Assembly (NCBI RefSeq): GCF_042477335.2
Contig: NC_091247.1
Span: 13,493,001-13,557,000, forward strand
Source: Ovis canadensis
Lineage: Eukaryota; Chordata; Mammalia; Artiodactyla; Bovidae
Length of the DNA: 64,000 bases
Direction: 5' to 3'
A program made the translations under genes and the position numbers. Under the pieces are notes generated by a model. The model ran no database searches and was not told the DNA's origin. It saw only the letters and a program-made list of their open reading frames with translations. Of this stretch, positions 10,262 to 21,952 are shown in pieces. Positions within the stretch are counted from its first letter, which is position 1, and each line of letters begins with the position of its first letter.

Positions 10262-10638
10262 GTGCTTCTGATCTGTGGTGTTGGAGAAGACTCTTGAGAG
10301 TCTCTTGGACTGCAAGGAGATCCAAGGAGTCCATCCTAAAGGAAATCAGTCTTGAATATTCATTGGAAGGACTGATCCTGAAGCTGAAGCTCCAATACTT
10401 TGGCCACCTGATGCGAAGAACTGACTCAATGGGAAAAGACCCTGATGCTGGGAAAGATTGAAGGCAAGAGGAGAAGGGGATGACAGAGGATGAGATGTTT
10501 GGATGGCATCACCGACTCAATGGATGTGAGTTTGAGGCAGCTCAAGGAGTTGGGATGGACAGGGAAGCCTGGAGTGCTGCAGTCCATGGGGTCACAAAAA
10601 GTCAGATGCGATTGAGCAATTGAACTGAGCTGAACTGA
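10262..10638 (+). mobile_element. BovB 3' fragment inside RBPMS2 retropseudogene
   Basis: Sense BovB 3' end (GTTGGAGAAGACTCTTGAGA to TGAGCTGAACTGAAC). The flanks ACCAGCACACCTG (10249-10261) and ACCAGTGCACCTG (10639-10651) are near-identical and are both RBPMS2 sequence, so this is a target-site duplication. Confidence 0.88.
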
Positions 10639-10890
10639 ACCAGTGCACCTGAGCATGCAGGGTGTAGCAGCAGCGGTGGCGGCTGGGTAGGTGAACGGGC
10701 GGTATGTGAGATAGCTGGGATCAGCTCCATAGTGTACAGAGGGTAGGGGGCCCAGGCCTCTGGGGATGCGGGGATCGGAGCGGCCCCCATCGGGTTATAG
10801 GTGTCCCCTGAGATGAAGTGTGCTCCAAGGGTGGGGCGGGCAATGGTAGGATTTGGTGTAGCCATTCACTTGTTCTTCCCTTTAGCTCGT

Positions 10891-11080
10891 CATCTTCCCT
10901 TGTGGTTCCGCTGGTAAAGGATCCGCCTGCAGTGCCAGAGACCTGGGTCCGATCCCTAGGTTAGGAAGATCCCCTGGAAAAGGGAACAGCTACCCACTCC
11001 AGTATTCTGGCCTGGAGAAGTCCATGGACTGTATAGTCCATGGGGTTGCAAAGAGTCAGACACGACTGAGCGACTTTCAC
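10891..11080 (+). mobile_element. Ruminant SINE inside RBPMS2 retropseudogene
   Basis: GTAAAGGATCCGCCTGCAGT through CTGAGCGACTTTCACT, flanked by TTTAGCTCGT (10881-10890) and TTTAGCTTGT (11081-11090), a likely target-site duplication. Confidence 0.82.
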
Positions 11081-11539
11081 TTTAGCTTGTTCTTGGCCAT
11101 CTTGGTGTTGGCTTCGGCAAACTCTAGCCTCAAAGACTGCGGGTTTTCAGCATCAAAGCAAATACCGTTCAATGCATTCTTGGCGGTGGCTGCTCCTGCC
11201 CAACAGTCAAAGACCACAAAACAAACAGGCTGTCTTGATGTGAGCATGATCAGGGATGATTCATACCCCTTGAAAGGCCTGAAGAGCAGGTCGAGTTGTC
11301 TGGGTTTAATGTCCACAGGGAACCCACTGACCCGCAGTGTCCTGACCTCCTCCTCCTCCAGGGTGCCGCCGGAGCCCACGCCATGCCAGTGCTGTGCTCG
11401 CCGTCAGGCTTCAGGTTGCTCATGGTGCTGCCTGAGGGCTAGCACCCTGGCGCGGCCTGGGGAGGAAATTTTAAAGACTGACAATCCAAGTCCTGAACAT
11501 CCGGAAATCTCATTCATTGCAAAAATGGAACAGTTGCTT

Positions 11540-12150
11540 AAAATGATTTGACAGTTTCTTAAAAGGTTTAACATACCCCTATCATGTAACCCAGAAATCC
11601 CACTCGTAGCTACTCCAAAAGAAATGAAAATTGTGCTTACACAAAGAAATGTATGCCAGTATTTTGTAGCATCTGTATTCATACTAGCCAAAATCTAAGA
11701 CAGTCTAGGGACTGCTGGGTGGATCAACAAATAATGGTGTATCTACACAGGAAATGATACTGAACTAAAAAGGCAAGAACTATGATGATACAACAACTTG
11801 GATGAAATTCAAAAGCAGTATGCAAAGTGAAAGAAGCTAAATAAACAAACTACAAAGCTACATACTGTGTGATCCTATTTATATGACGTTTTTTCTGGAG
11901 GTGGGGGAGACAGGAAATCAGATCAGTGTTTGCCTGGAGCTGGGAGGGGGAGAAGAAAAATTACTAGAGGGGCAAGAGAAATGTCCAGGGTGCTGAAAAT
12001 GTTCTCTGTCTTGATAGTAATTGCTACAAAACAGAAGACAATTGTCAAAACTCATTAACAAAATACTTAACATGGATCAATTTTATTGTATATAAATTGT
12101 ACTTTATGTGTAATAAGACTTCATCTTAAAAATAACATTGTAGAAAATAA
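11540..12150 (+). mobile_element. Ancient L1 (L1M-type) 3' end
   Basis: CAGTTTCTTAAAAGGTTTAA, ATGTAACCCAGAAATCCCAC, TATGATGATACAACAACTTG and GTGTTTGCCTGGAGCTGGGA follow the order of the L1 ORF2 end and 3' UTR. Divergence is high. Confidence 0.75.
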
Positions 12151-13189
12151 AGAGAGTCATATTTTAGGCCTTGGGCTAGAGAAACGTTTCTTAAGTAAAA
12201 AGAAAATGCATTGACAACAAAATACTGACAGATGGTCTACAGGGTCCTACATGAACTGGTTCTCTGATCAGGTTGGACTCATCTCCTGCCTCTTTCTGCT
12301 CGTTCAGTCCAGTCCATTCGCCCTTTTATTATTCCTCACACACACCGGACACACTTCTGCCTCAGGGCTTTCACCAATCCTGTCTTATAATTGTAGGTCT
12401 CCTTCAACACAAAGGAAATTACAAGGGATGTCTACAGCCATGCCAGACCCATCCTCCAACCTGGTGCCTCAGTTCCAAGTGTGATTCCAGAGCAGACCCA
12501 GATAGGCCCAACTTATCTGATCGGGAAGTGAGGCACATAGATGAGCCTGAGAAAGGACCTCTGTCCCTGCAGTGCTTTGAGTTGGTGATGGCCAAAGGCT
12601 ATGTTTCCATGGAGAAACCCTGCTTAATTCCTAATCACCGCTCAGTTAGGAGAAGCCAAACTTTTAACTATAGATGTTTCTTAATTAAACCACAAACTTC
12701 CCTGAGTGGCTAATTAGGACCAAAGCAGGGTAGCTAGGGAATTCGCAAACAGAATTTCTCCCGGGCCTTGTTAACAAGGTCAGAGACTAGAGCAGGCCCA
12801 GAGAGGCAGTTCCCAGAATACTGAGACTTTTCTGATATTTCACACTCGAAGCACAGAAACTTTTCTCTTTCCCCAAGAGATTATAATCACCAATTCCATC
12901 ATCAAAAGCAATTTCCCAGCCTGGTTCCTGGCTAACTAACTCCCCAGCCTCAATTACTCTTCATGACATCTCATTCTCTCATCCCCAGAACAACAAATAG
13001 GTTTCACCTCTTATGTCACTACCACTTAATTAAGAGGAGCTGCCTAGTATGTTCATTTGAGAACGGTTCAAGGCCTCTGCTCAATCCCAGTGAGGAAAAT
13101 GCTCTGTGATAGTTGAGCTATGTCTGCCACGGATATGGAATGGGAGGAGATTGCAGCAAGTCAGCTATGCATTCACCATCCATGTGTGT
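12151..13189. other. Intergenic, possible L2 piece near 12250-12400
   Basis: CTCCTGCCTCTTTCTGCTC and CTTCTGCCTCAGGGCTTTCA resemble an ancient L2. The open frame at 12273-12713 has no recognisable domain. The rest is unassigned. Confidence 0.35.
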
Positions 13190-13408
13190 GTGCGCCAAGT
13201 TGCTTCAGTCATGTCTGACTCTTTGTGACGTCATGGACTGTAGCCCTCCAGGCTCCACTGTCCATGGGATTCTCCAGACAAGAATACTGGAGTGGGTTGC
13301 TATGCCCTCCTCCAGGCATCTTCCCAACCCAGGGATTGAATCCCCATCTCTTGCATTTCCTGCACTGGCAGGTGGGTTCTGTACCACTAGCACCACCTGG
13401 GAAGCCCA
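13190..13408 (-). mobile_element. Bov-A type SINE
   Basis: Antisense SINE from TTCAGTCATGTCTGACTCTT to CACCACCTGGGAAGCCC, which is the reversed tRNA-type head. Confidence 0.85.
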
Positions 13409-13529
13409 ACTGACCATCAATACCCTATATCAAATTCTGAACTATGCTGCATTCCCCAAACACTTCTTTTTACACACCTCCATGTTTTCATATGGGATTG
13501 TAATATCTTTGCCTCTTTTCCACTTAGTT

Positions 13530-13740
13530 GTGTGTGCTTAGTCACTCAGTCATGTCCAACTCTTTTTGACCTCGTGGACTATAGCTTGCCAGGTACCTCT
13601 GTCCATGGGGATTCTCCAGGGAAGTATACTGAAATAGGTTGCCATGCCCTCCTCCAGGAGATCTTCCCAACCCAGGGATTGAACCCAGGTCTCCCACATT
13701 GCAGGTAGATTCTTTATCATCTGTACCACCAGGGAAGCCC
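13530..13740 (-). mobile_element. Bov-A type SINE with perfect TSD
   Basis: Antisense SINE flanked by the 13-bp direct repeat TTTCCACTTAGTT at 13517-13529 and 13741-13753. Confidence 0.9.
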
Positions 13741-14077
13741 TTTCCACTTAGTTAATGCCTAGTTACCATCCCTTGAGGCCTGACATCACCTCTATGGCTT
13801 TCTCTGAGCATTCTTCTTATCCTTGGGTCCAAATGGGATTAATAACTCTCTCTATTGTGCTTTAGTATTGGATTATCATTGCAAGTACCACACTGATCTG
13901 GGTAATTGGGATGCTGTGCAAGAATAAACTAGAGGGACGTTCTTGGTGGATGGGCTAAAAAGACAGACCAGAACAGAGACTGGTAGTAACACTCATGGGA
14001 AAAGGAAAACAAAAAAGAGTAGAGATGTTTGTGGTGGGGGAATAGGAGACAAAAAATAGAACCTATAAGAATTTGTT

Positions 14078-14300
14078 GTTAATGTCGTTTAGTCGCTAAG
14101 TCACGTCTGACTCTTTGCCACGCCATGGGCTGTAGCCCACCAGGCTCCTCTGTCCTCAGAATTTTCCAGCAAGAATACTGGAGTTGGTTGCCATTTCCTT
14201 CTTCATGAGATCTTCCTGACCCAGGGATCAAACCCGAGTCTCCTGCATCTCCTGCTTTGGCAGGCAGATTCTTCATCACTGCGCCATCAGGGAAGCCCAT
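14078..14300 (-). mobile_element. Bov-A type SINE
   Basis: Antisense SINE from GTCGTTTAGTCGCTAAGTCA to GCCATCAGGGAAGCCCA. Confidence 0.85.
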
Positions 14301-15299
14301 ATTATGATGCTACTTAAACATAAATAATAATAGAGCTATGTATAAATAAATGTCTTAGGCTAACGTACTTATACAAGATGAGGTCTTATCCCCACCTTTT
14401 GGAGATTACAAATAAGAAGAATGAAAACATGCAAAAACCAATTCCTTAATTCAAATAAATAAATACATTTGGTAATTAAAAAAAGAACAACAATAAACAG
14501 CAAAACTAATAAATTAATAGCATTAATTTAATGTTATGCATTATATCATTTTGCTGAAACTAAATTATATTTCATAACATGAAGTGACTCTTCAATGGCA
14601 TAGTGAGCATAACATATTATTGTATGCTGTGGGATGACTCATTTCTCCCACCACTTTATTCCAACTACCAAGAAATTGTATTATGCACAGCAGACCTGGC
14701 ATAGGACCAAATCACATAGTTTACAAAGTCTGACTTCATTTCACATCAACCTGAAATGACTAAAGTAGTACTATCTGATGTTGACATGCTTGTAAATACA
14801 AATACAAATGTGAATAGTCAAAACAAAAATTCAAGAGACTCTCCCATTTAAAGCCATTGAGGGTGTAGCTACTGAGCATTCAGAAGAGAGTGAGTAATTG
14901 GTGAAAAAAAAAAGCATAATCTTATATAAATGCAGAAAGAAATGAAGCATTGAGTAAAGAGCAAAAATACAGGTAAATGAATATTAATGAATTAGTATTC
15001 ATTAAAAGTGAATATTGCCTGTTTAACCAAGAGTAAGTGTGTCTTACGAAGTTTAAAATACATTTTGAATTAAAATATATTACCACTATAGCATAAAAGT
15101 CAAGAAGGAGGGAAATGGAGTTCAAATATTCTAGAGTTCTTGAATTTACCAGGACATGGTAAAAAAAAATTATATATATGGGACTTTAATAGGTAAATGA
15201 TATACCTTATAATGTCTAAGGTAAGCACTAAGAGAATAGTTTAAAATATATAACTAATAAGCTAATCTTAAAAAGGAAAAGAAAGTTGGAGAATTGCAG
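14301..15299. other. AT-rich intergenic sequence
   Basis: Nothing recognisable in about 1 kb of AT-rich DNA with many short A and T runs and no credible ORF. Confidence 0.4.
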
Positions 15300-15790
15300 T
15301 GAACAATTTCAGGACTTACACTGATGTGTGCACCCTGTCATGTGTAAACTAGCTAGCTAGTAGACTCCTGCACAGGGAGCCCAGTTCAGTGCTCGGTGGT
15401 GACCTAGATGGGTGCGATGGGAGGGTAGGAGGGAGGTCGAAGAAGAAGGGCATGTGTATACATATATATAGCTGATCCACTTCATTATTCGGCGGAAACT
15501 AATGCAACATTGTAAAGCAATTATCACCCTTTGGCTCAGTCTCAGTCACATCCCACTTTTTGTGATGCCATGGACTATAGTCTGCCAGTTTCCTCTGTCC
15601 ATGGAATTTTTCAGGCAAGAATACTGGAGTGGGTTGCCATTTCCTCCTCCAGGGGATCTTCCCAACCCAGGGATGGAAACTGTCTCTTGTATTTCCTGTA
15701 TTGGCAGGTGGATTCTTTACCACTGCACCACCTGGGAAGCCCATAGAGCAATTATATCCCAACTGAAAAGAAAAACCAAAACACCTTACT
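15300..15790 (+). mobile_element. L1 3' UTR fragment split by a SINE
   Basis: CAGTGCTCGGTGGTGACCTA, then GCAACATTGTAAAGCAATTA, match the artiodactyl L1 3' UTR. It resumes after the SINE at 15525-15746 with ATATCCCAACTGAAAAG. Confidence 0.7.
15525..15746 (-). mobile_element. Bov-A type SINE inside L1
   Basis: Antisense SINE. The 9-bp repeat AGCAATTAT (15516-15524 and 15747-15755), which is L1 sequence, flanks it. Confidence 0.85.
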
Positions 15791-16889
15791 ATAAAGCTAA
15801 AAGTCAGTGTGGTCTTGTCATAGGATAAACAAATCAGTGAAACATAGCAGAGTCCAGAAATAGACCCACACACATGGAGTGGCTTAATTATTTATAAAGG
15901 TGCCGGAGCACCGTTAGGGTGGCCAAGAGTTGGACACAGTTTATTGACTCGTTATGAACAAGAAGTGAACTAAAACCCACCTCAAGATACATGTAGACTA
16001 TACATATGGAAAGTATATTAGCTGTGGCATATGGATGCATTTTTAATCTGTTTGGTAGGAGGTAGGCTGAAGTGTTCAGAAAAGATTAGCCTTAATAGCA
16101 AGGAGGTTTTCTATTAGCCTTAATAGCAACATTTTCCGAGAAAATGTTGATGACATATCAATTGTAACTTTTCTATTAAATCTCTGTGCAAAAGGAGATT
16201 GCAATTGCTTCTTCCATTTCTGGAACCACAAGGGAAGTCAGTCTACACAGTCTGGGAACCAGGAGCTCAAGCTCTTGAAGAGAGAGTCCAGATGACGAGC
16301 ACACAGACCTAGGCATATGGTACTTGTTAGAGTCTTCCCTTCATGGGACTCCCCTCAGCCTGGGCCACATTTGGAATCACTCCATTGCTTCTTATTCTGC
16401 TGCCTCGCGTGCTGTTCCAAGATTTGAAAAGGCGACCGGCAGTGTCTTGGGTCACATTATCTGGGATCTTGCCACCAAGATCCAGCATCCCAGATCCTGG
16501 AAAATTCCAAAAGCCTAAATCAGTTGAACATGTGCTAACTGCATTTTTTTTGTGACCACTGACCTTCAGAATGGAAAGAATATGGAGCTTAGGCGCCACT
16601 CAGACGTATGCCATGTTCATCACAGGAAAGGCCTCTTAAATCTGGGTCATTGGTGAGCACAGCTTGGACACAGCACTTGGCCATGGCTTCTCTTCCTGGT
16701 TCTGCCATTTACAGGCTTTATGACTTCACAGAAGTCTCTCTTTTCTGAGCCTCAGTCATCTAATCTGGAAATACAAGGAGGAACCCCAATTTCACAGAGC
16801 TGCTTTCATGATAATTAATAAGATATTGTCTATGATGAGATTAGCACAATACAACGCTATCAAACAGGGAGCAGATGAACAGCTGGGGG
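15791..16889. other. Intergenic with MIR-like piece at 16650-16860
   Basis: CTTCCTGGTTCTGCCATTTA and TTTTCTGAGCCTCAGTCATC are a MIR core in sense orientation. The remainder is unassigned. Confidence 0.45.
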
Positions 16890-17070
16890 GTAGGGGAAGA
16901 GTAGGAAATGGAGAATGACTATTCAGTGGGTGCAGGGTTTCCTTTTGGAATGCTGAAAATGTTCTGGAACTAAATACTGCACCATAGTGGATGCCCTAAA
17001 TCCCACTCAATAGTATACTTTAAAATGGTTAAAGTGGTCAACTTCATGTTCAAAAAGAAACAAACAAGAA
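16890..17070 (+). mobile_element. Ancient L1 3' fragment
   Basis: GTGGGTGCAGGGTTTCCTTT, GGAATGCTGAAAATGTTCTG and TTTAAAATGGTTAAAGTGGT match old L1 3' UTR sequence. Confidence 0.6.
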
Positions 17071-17999
17071 AAGCCCTGCTATATCTCCCACCTCTCTACC
17101 TCACAGGGTGAGTGGGGAGGAGGTAGAAACCAGGATCTGTCCTGAGTCCCTCCCTAAAGAGATGAAAACTGAGAACTAAGACAAGAGCAGGCACTCAAGT
17201 ATCCCTGTGATGAGGGAAGGGGGGCTCCAGGTTGGAGCTTCACCCAAAGTGGCCAGAAGGGAGGCGGGGAGGGGAAGTTAGCAGCAGATGGGAGGTTTGT
17301 GGGGACAGCTTTTTGGTGAACATTATCATGGCCTGCAGAGTGCAAGTCACAGATCAGAAAGAAGATAGCAAGCTTGGAAAAAGTGAGTCACAAGGAGAGG
17401 AAAGAAAAAAACGTCAGTCATCTAAAGAGGAAATGAATGACCAAGAGGCAGCCCAGTAGGGTGCACGGTCTCCATCTGAGGCTCATCAACAGAATCATCT
17501 GGAAGTATATCACCATCACCAATGCCCACCACATCACCGCACCCTCCACCCTTCTTCCCGCCCCCGCCCCCCTTGCCCATACCTGCTGAGTCTCTGGTTC
17601 TGGAGGTCTTGAGCCTTAGGGCATGTGGTGGAAACTGACCACACGTTGGAATTACACTGCTCCCTCCCACAACTTTGTAGCTGTACCACTCTGGACAAGT
17701 AACTTGATTTTTCTGCATCTTAGTTTCACCTTTATGAAACAGGAAAATCTACTCATAGGCTATTGGTAAGAGTTAATGAAATTGACAGGTAAATTACATG
17801 TCACAGAGTAGGCTCTTAATAAATATTTTATTCCCTTTCCCCTCATCCAGTGGTGCATGTCACACTTTGAATCCACTGGGTCTTTCCATCAGGTCACAAA
17901 GCAAAAGAAGGAATAGCAGGGGATTTTAAATAGAGAACACGAACCATTTCCCATAATAAATGTGTTTGAAAGGTGACTTTTTTATCCACTTATTTTTGT
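17071..17999. other. Intergenic with MIR at 17630-17835
   Basis: A purine-rich part at 17100-17460, a C-rich run at 17545-17580, then a sense MIR (CTGTACCACTCTGGACAAGT to AGTAGGCTCTTAATAAATAT). I see no gene. Confidence 0.5.
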
Positions 18000-18285
18000 G
18001 GAGTATAATTGCTTTACAATGTTGTGTTAGTGTCTGTTGTACAACAAAATGAAGCAGCTGTGAGTATATGTATATCCCCTTCCTCTTGAGCTTCCCTCCC
18101 ACCCTCATCCCACCCCTCTAGTTTATCACAGAGCACCAAGCTGAGCTCCTTGTGCTACACAGCAGCTTCCCACTAGCTATTTATTTTACACCTGGTTGTG
18201 TCTGTGTGTCAACCCAGTTTGTCCCACTCTCCCCTTCACTCCTGTGTTCACACATCCATTCTCTACGTCTGTGAAAAGATGACAT
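18000..18285 (-). mobile_element. L1 3' UTR fragment
   Basis: Antisense: GAGTATAATTGCTTTACAAT, CCCACCCTCATCCCACCCCT and TGTGCTACACAGCAGCTTCC match the artiodactyl L1 3' UTR in reverse. Confidence 0.72.
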
Positions 18286-18378
18286 TTTTATTTTAGTTTA
18301 TTTTTCTTTATTTTTAAATTTTCTTCATTTTTTTTTATTCTTTTAGTTTAAAAGATGACTTTTTAAAAGAGAGTCCTT

Positions 18379-18486
18379 CAGAGAGATATTGTGGGGAGGG
18401 AGATGGGAGGGGGGTTCATGTTTGGGAACGCATGTAAGAATTAAAGATTTTAAAATTTTAAAAACTAAAAAAATAAATAAATAAAT
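18379..18486 (+). mobile_element. Very short L1 insertion (about 108 bp) with TSD
   Basis: Only the last part of the young L1 3' UTR (GGTTCATGTTTGGGAACGCA to the TAAA-rich tail). The 14-bp direct repeat AAAAGAGAGTCCTT flanks it at 18365-18378 and 18487-18500. Confidence 0.9.
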
Positions 18487-18539
18487 AAAAGAGAGTCCTT
18501 GTTTAAGGGTTAAAATCTGCCCTAGAGGCAGCATTATTC

Positions 18540-18745
18540 ACAATAATTTTTTTAAAAAAAGGAAAGAAACAACCAAACTGTCTATGGACAATTGACCAGA
18601 AAAGATTAAGTCAACTGTGGTATACATTAAATATTTACATAGCAATAAAGAATATCAGATGGCTGATCCACACAACATGGATGTCAACTGATATGCTGAG
18701 CAAAAATGTCAGACACAAAAGGGTACATTCTGTATCCCAGTAGTG
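18540..18745 (+). mobile_element. Old L1 fragment
   Basis: ACAACCAAACTGTCTATGGA, AACTGTGGTATACATTAAAT and ACACAAAAGGGTACATTCTG follow the L1 ORF2 end. Confidence 0.6.
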
Positions 18746-19458
18746 TTCTGTATACTGTGTGCTATATCTCTGATCTGCACTTCTGTGATTTCACTTGATA
18801 AGTTCTTGGCTGGCAATAACGTTGAGCTGTGGTCAGGTCAACAGTTGTGATGTTCTTTGCAGTGTTCTCAGGGGCAAAACAGAACTTAAAAACTCAGACC
18901 CACCAAGGCGGACTACCTCTGCTTGCCAGCCCCTTTGGACACCCTCCCATGGATAGAGACGATGCCATATTATGGGTTCCTCCTTCCCAATGTTCAAGCC
19001 AGAAAGCTCACTTTCCCGCCTCCTCTTGGAGCCAGAGTGCAGGCTTGTGAGGTAGGCTCTACCAATCAGATGTGAAGTAAAAGTAACTTGAATTTGAAGT
19101 AGAGAAAAGTGGGCAAGCAGGCACTGTGCAGAATGAATGCATTTTCTGGCAAGGATGGGTAGCAGCAGCCAGCTTTCAGGGGCAGCAGCGGTGGGGTTTG
19201 GCCAGCAGAGGCTCAGCCGGAGATGTCTGCGTCCCGTGGCAGCAGCAGAGGTGTCTTCTCTGGGGCGGCAGCTGCTGTTCCTGGGTGTGAAGCCTCTGAG
19301 CCTCATTCTCTGGTCCCGTAGCTATTTCCATGAGCTTCACAATGTCCTTTAATAAACTCCTTCCTGCTGAAATGGGCTAGAGGAACCCATTTGTTCTAAT
19401 TCTTTGGAGAACCCTGAATGTTACAGTGGGTGATCCACTCAGGACTCTTAGCAAAATA
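18746..19458. other. Unassigned, with a repeat-like 3' tail near 19320-19420
   Basis: The stretch TTTAATAAACTCCTTCCTGC to AACCCTGAATGTTACAG looks like the tail of an old interspersed repeat I cannot name. The CAG-rich open frames here have no recognised domain. Confidence 0.35.
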
Positions 19459-19610
19459 GGACATATATTTATATATGTATGTATGTATATATGTACTTCT
19501 GTATGTATGTATATATGTATGTATGTACATGGGAGAGATAGATATATAGAAATTATATAAATATATATATGTATGTGTATATGCGGGAGATAGATATATA
19601 GAGATGATTA
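19459..19610. repeat. (TATG/TATA)n microsatellite
   Basis: Repeated TATGTATG and TATATA units, twice followed by a GGGAGATAGATATATAGA-type segment. That indicates a longer duplicated unit. Confidence 0.8.
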
Positions 19611-19693
19611 GACATAAATACAGAGATACAGGTGGCTTTATTTTGGGGTATTGGCTCCCACCATTGTCAGGGTTGGAAAGTCTAACATCCACA

Positions 19694-19910
19694 GCGCTCT
19701 CAGTCACTCAGGCATGTCTGACTCTTTGGGACCTCATGCACTGTAGCCCACCAGGATCCTCTGTCCATTGAATTCTCCAGGCAAGAATACTAGAATGTGT
19801 CACCATTTCCTCCTCTAGGGTATCTTCCCCACCCAGGGATCGAACTCCTGTAGCCTATGACCCCTGCATTGGCAGGCAGATTCTTTACAACTGAGTCACC
19901 TGGGAAGCCC
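19694..19910 (-). mobile_element. Bov-A type SINE
   Basis: Antisense SINE from CAGTCACTCAGGCATGTCTG to GAGTCACCTGGGAAGCCC. Confidence 0.85.
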
Positions 19911-19999
19911 AAAACCCAGAAGGGTAGAATAAAATCCACTGGGCAGGCCAGCAGGCAGGAAACTCAGATAGGAGTTGATATTGTTCTCTTGAAGCAGAA

Positions 20000-20400
20000 T
20001 TTAGGAGTTTGGGATTAACTGATACACACTACTATATATAAAATAGGTAAACAACTTAGGACCTACCATATAGCACAGGGAATTATATTCAAAGTCTTGT
20101 ATTAACTTATAATGGAAATGAATCTGGAAAAGAATATATACATATAATATGTATATGTCTTATATATGTAACTAAATCACTTTGTTGTAAACCAGGAACT
20201 AATATAATATTTTAAATCCACTCTACTACTATTTTTAAACTAATTTAAAATTTTAAATCCACTCTACTACTAATTTTATTTTTAGTAGAGTGTATTTAAA
20301 ATGTTACATTAGTTTCAGGTATACAGCAAAATGATTCTGTTACACATATACTACATATACACATTATATATACAATTCAGTTACATACACATATGTTCTC
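20000..20400. mobile_element. Two L1 3' ends, tail to tail
   Basis: 20000-20220 is sense (AGCACAGGGAATTATATTCA, TTGTTGTAAACCAGGAACTA). About 20270-20400 is antisense (TTAGTTTCAGGTATACAGCA). Between them the piece AAATCCACTCTACTACTA occurs twice and TAGTAGAGTG once inverted, a small secondary rearrangement. Confidence 0.6.
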
Positions 20401-20668
20401 TTGGAAGCATCAGCTTTTGTTCTTACGGCTTTTCAAACTAGATGAGGCCCAGCTACATTATCAAGAGTCATCTCCTTTCTTAAAATCAACTGATTGCAGT
20501 ATTAAGTAGTCTGCAAAATACCTTGGGCAGCCACACCCAGATTAGTGTTTGATTAAATAATTGTAGCCCAGCCAAGTTGACACAGAAGATGAATCATCAC
20601 ACCCATCAAATCAAAATTCCAGGAATGAGCACTCAAATTATGAACATTAAGATCTTCACTCTTAGGAG

Positions 20669-20868
20669 GGCTTCCCTGGTGGCTCAACAGTAAAGAATCT
20701 GCCTGCAGTGCAGGAGATGTGGGTTCAATTCCTGGATCAAGAGGATCCCCTGGAGGAGGAAATGGTAACCCACTCTAGTATTCTTGCCTTGGAAATCCCA
20801 TGGACAGAGAAGCCTGGAGGACTACAGTCCGTAGGGTCGCAAGAGTTGGGCACAATTTAGTGACTAAA
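20669..20868 (+). mobile_element. Ruminant SINE with TSD
   Basis: GGGCTTCCCTGGTGGCTCAA to TTTAGTGACTAAACAACAA. The flanks ACTCTTAGGAG and ACTCCTAGGAG are a near-perfect target-site duplication. Confidence 0.85.
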
Positions 20869-20870
20869 CA

Positions 20871-21240
20871 ACAACTCCTAGGAGAAATATCAAATGACAT
20901 CCCTTATATGTGGCATCTAAAAAGAAATGATACAAATGAACTTATTTACAAAACAGAAGAAGATTCACTTTTAGAGAGTGAACTTGTGGTTGCCAGCAGG
21001 GAAGGACAGGGGAAAAAGATAGAAAGTTTGGGATGAACATGTACACACTATATTTAAAATGCATAACCAACAAGGACTTTGGTATAGCACAAAGAACTCT
21101 GCTCAATGTTATGTGGAAGCCTGGATGAGAGTGGAGTTTGGGGGAGAATGGATACATGTACTTGCATGGCTGCGTCCCTTTAATGTCTACCTGAAACTAT
21201 CACAAAATTATTAATTGGCTATACTCCAATAAAAAATTTT
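20871..21240 (+). mobile_element. L1 3' fragment
   Basis: AAATGACATCCCTTATATGT, CTTGTGGTTGCCAGCAGGGA and TTGGCTATACTCCAATAAAA are the L1 ORF2 end and 3' UTR in sense. Confidence 0.7.
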
Positions 21241-21242
21241 TT

Positions 21243-21331
21243 CAAATTTATTTATTTTAATTGGAGGCTAATTACAATATTGTATTGGTTTTTGGCATAC
21301 ATTGACGTGAATCAGACATGGGTGTACACTT
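21243..21331 (-). mobile_element. Very short antisense L1 3' end
   Basis: TATTTTAATTGGAGGCTAAT to TGAATCAGACATGGGTGTAC is the reversed start of a young L1 3' UTR. Confidence 0.65.
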
Positions 21332-21348
21332 AAAGAGCCTTCATTCTT

Positions 21349-21935
21349 TTTTTTTTAATTAATTTATTTATTTTAATTGTGGAGGCTAATTACTTTACAA
21401 TACTGTGGTGATTTTTGCCATACACTGACCTGAATCAACCACCAGTACCCATGTGTCCCTCCCATGCTGAAACCCCTCCCTACCCCATCCCTCTAGGTTG
21501 TCTCAGAGCACTAGATTTGAGTGCCCTGCTTCATGCATCAAATTTGCACTGATCGTCTATTTTACATATGGTAATATACATGTTTCAATGCTATTCTCTC
21601 AAATCATCCCACCCTCGCCTTCTCCCACAGAGTCCCAAGTCTGTTCTTCACATCTGTGTCTCTTTTGCTGCCTTGCATATAGGGTCATCATTACCATCTT
21701 TCTAAATTCCATATATATGTGTTAATATACTGCATTGGTGTTTCTCTTTCTGACTTACTTCACTCTGTATAATAGGCTCCAGTTTCATCCACCTCATTAG
21801 AACTGACTCAAATGCATTCTTTTTCATAGCTGAGTAATATTCCATTGTGTACATGTACCACAGCTTCCTTATCCGTTCATCTGCTGATGGACATCTAGGT
21901 TGCTTCCATGTCCTAGTTATTGTAAACAGTGTGGC
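21349..21935 (-). mobile_element. Young L1 3' fragment with TSD
   Basis: It begins with the reversed poly(A) (T run) and 3' UTR and ends in the ORF2 C-terminus. The 17-bp direct repeat AAAGAGCCTTCATTCTT (21332-21348) and AAAGATCCTTCATTCTT (21936-21952), with one mismatch, flanks it. Confidence 0.88.
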
Positions 21936-21952
21936 AAAGATCCTTCATTCTT

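Larger units (their letters stand above)
10190..11463 (-). pseudogene. RBPMS2 retropseudogene, split by BovB and SINE
   Basis: An intronless minus-strand copy of the RNA-binding protein with multiple splicing 2. The start [10 protein letters not shown] lies at 11423. Then come the RRM ([47 protein letters not shown]), the C-terminal part ([34 protein letters not shown]) and, beyond a BovB insertion, the end GWK-stop-RHFC at about 10203-10230. The glycine/serine-rich N-terminus has lost its frame. The lack of introns shows retroposition; real RBPMS2 is multi-exon and lies elsewhere. It is older than the two ruminant elements inside it. Confidence 0.88.

Noticed and set aside
11024-11551. Open frame of 175 codons on the plus strand
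   Set aside because: It starts in SINE sequence and reads the RBPMS2 retropseudogene backwards.
12273-12713. Open frame of 146 codons on the plus strand
   Set aside because: It partly overlaps L2-like sequence, has no domain, and an overlapping frame is also open.
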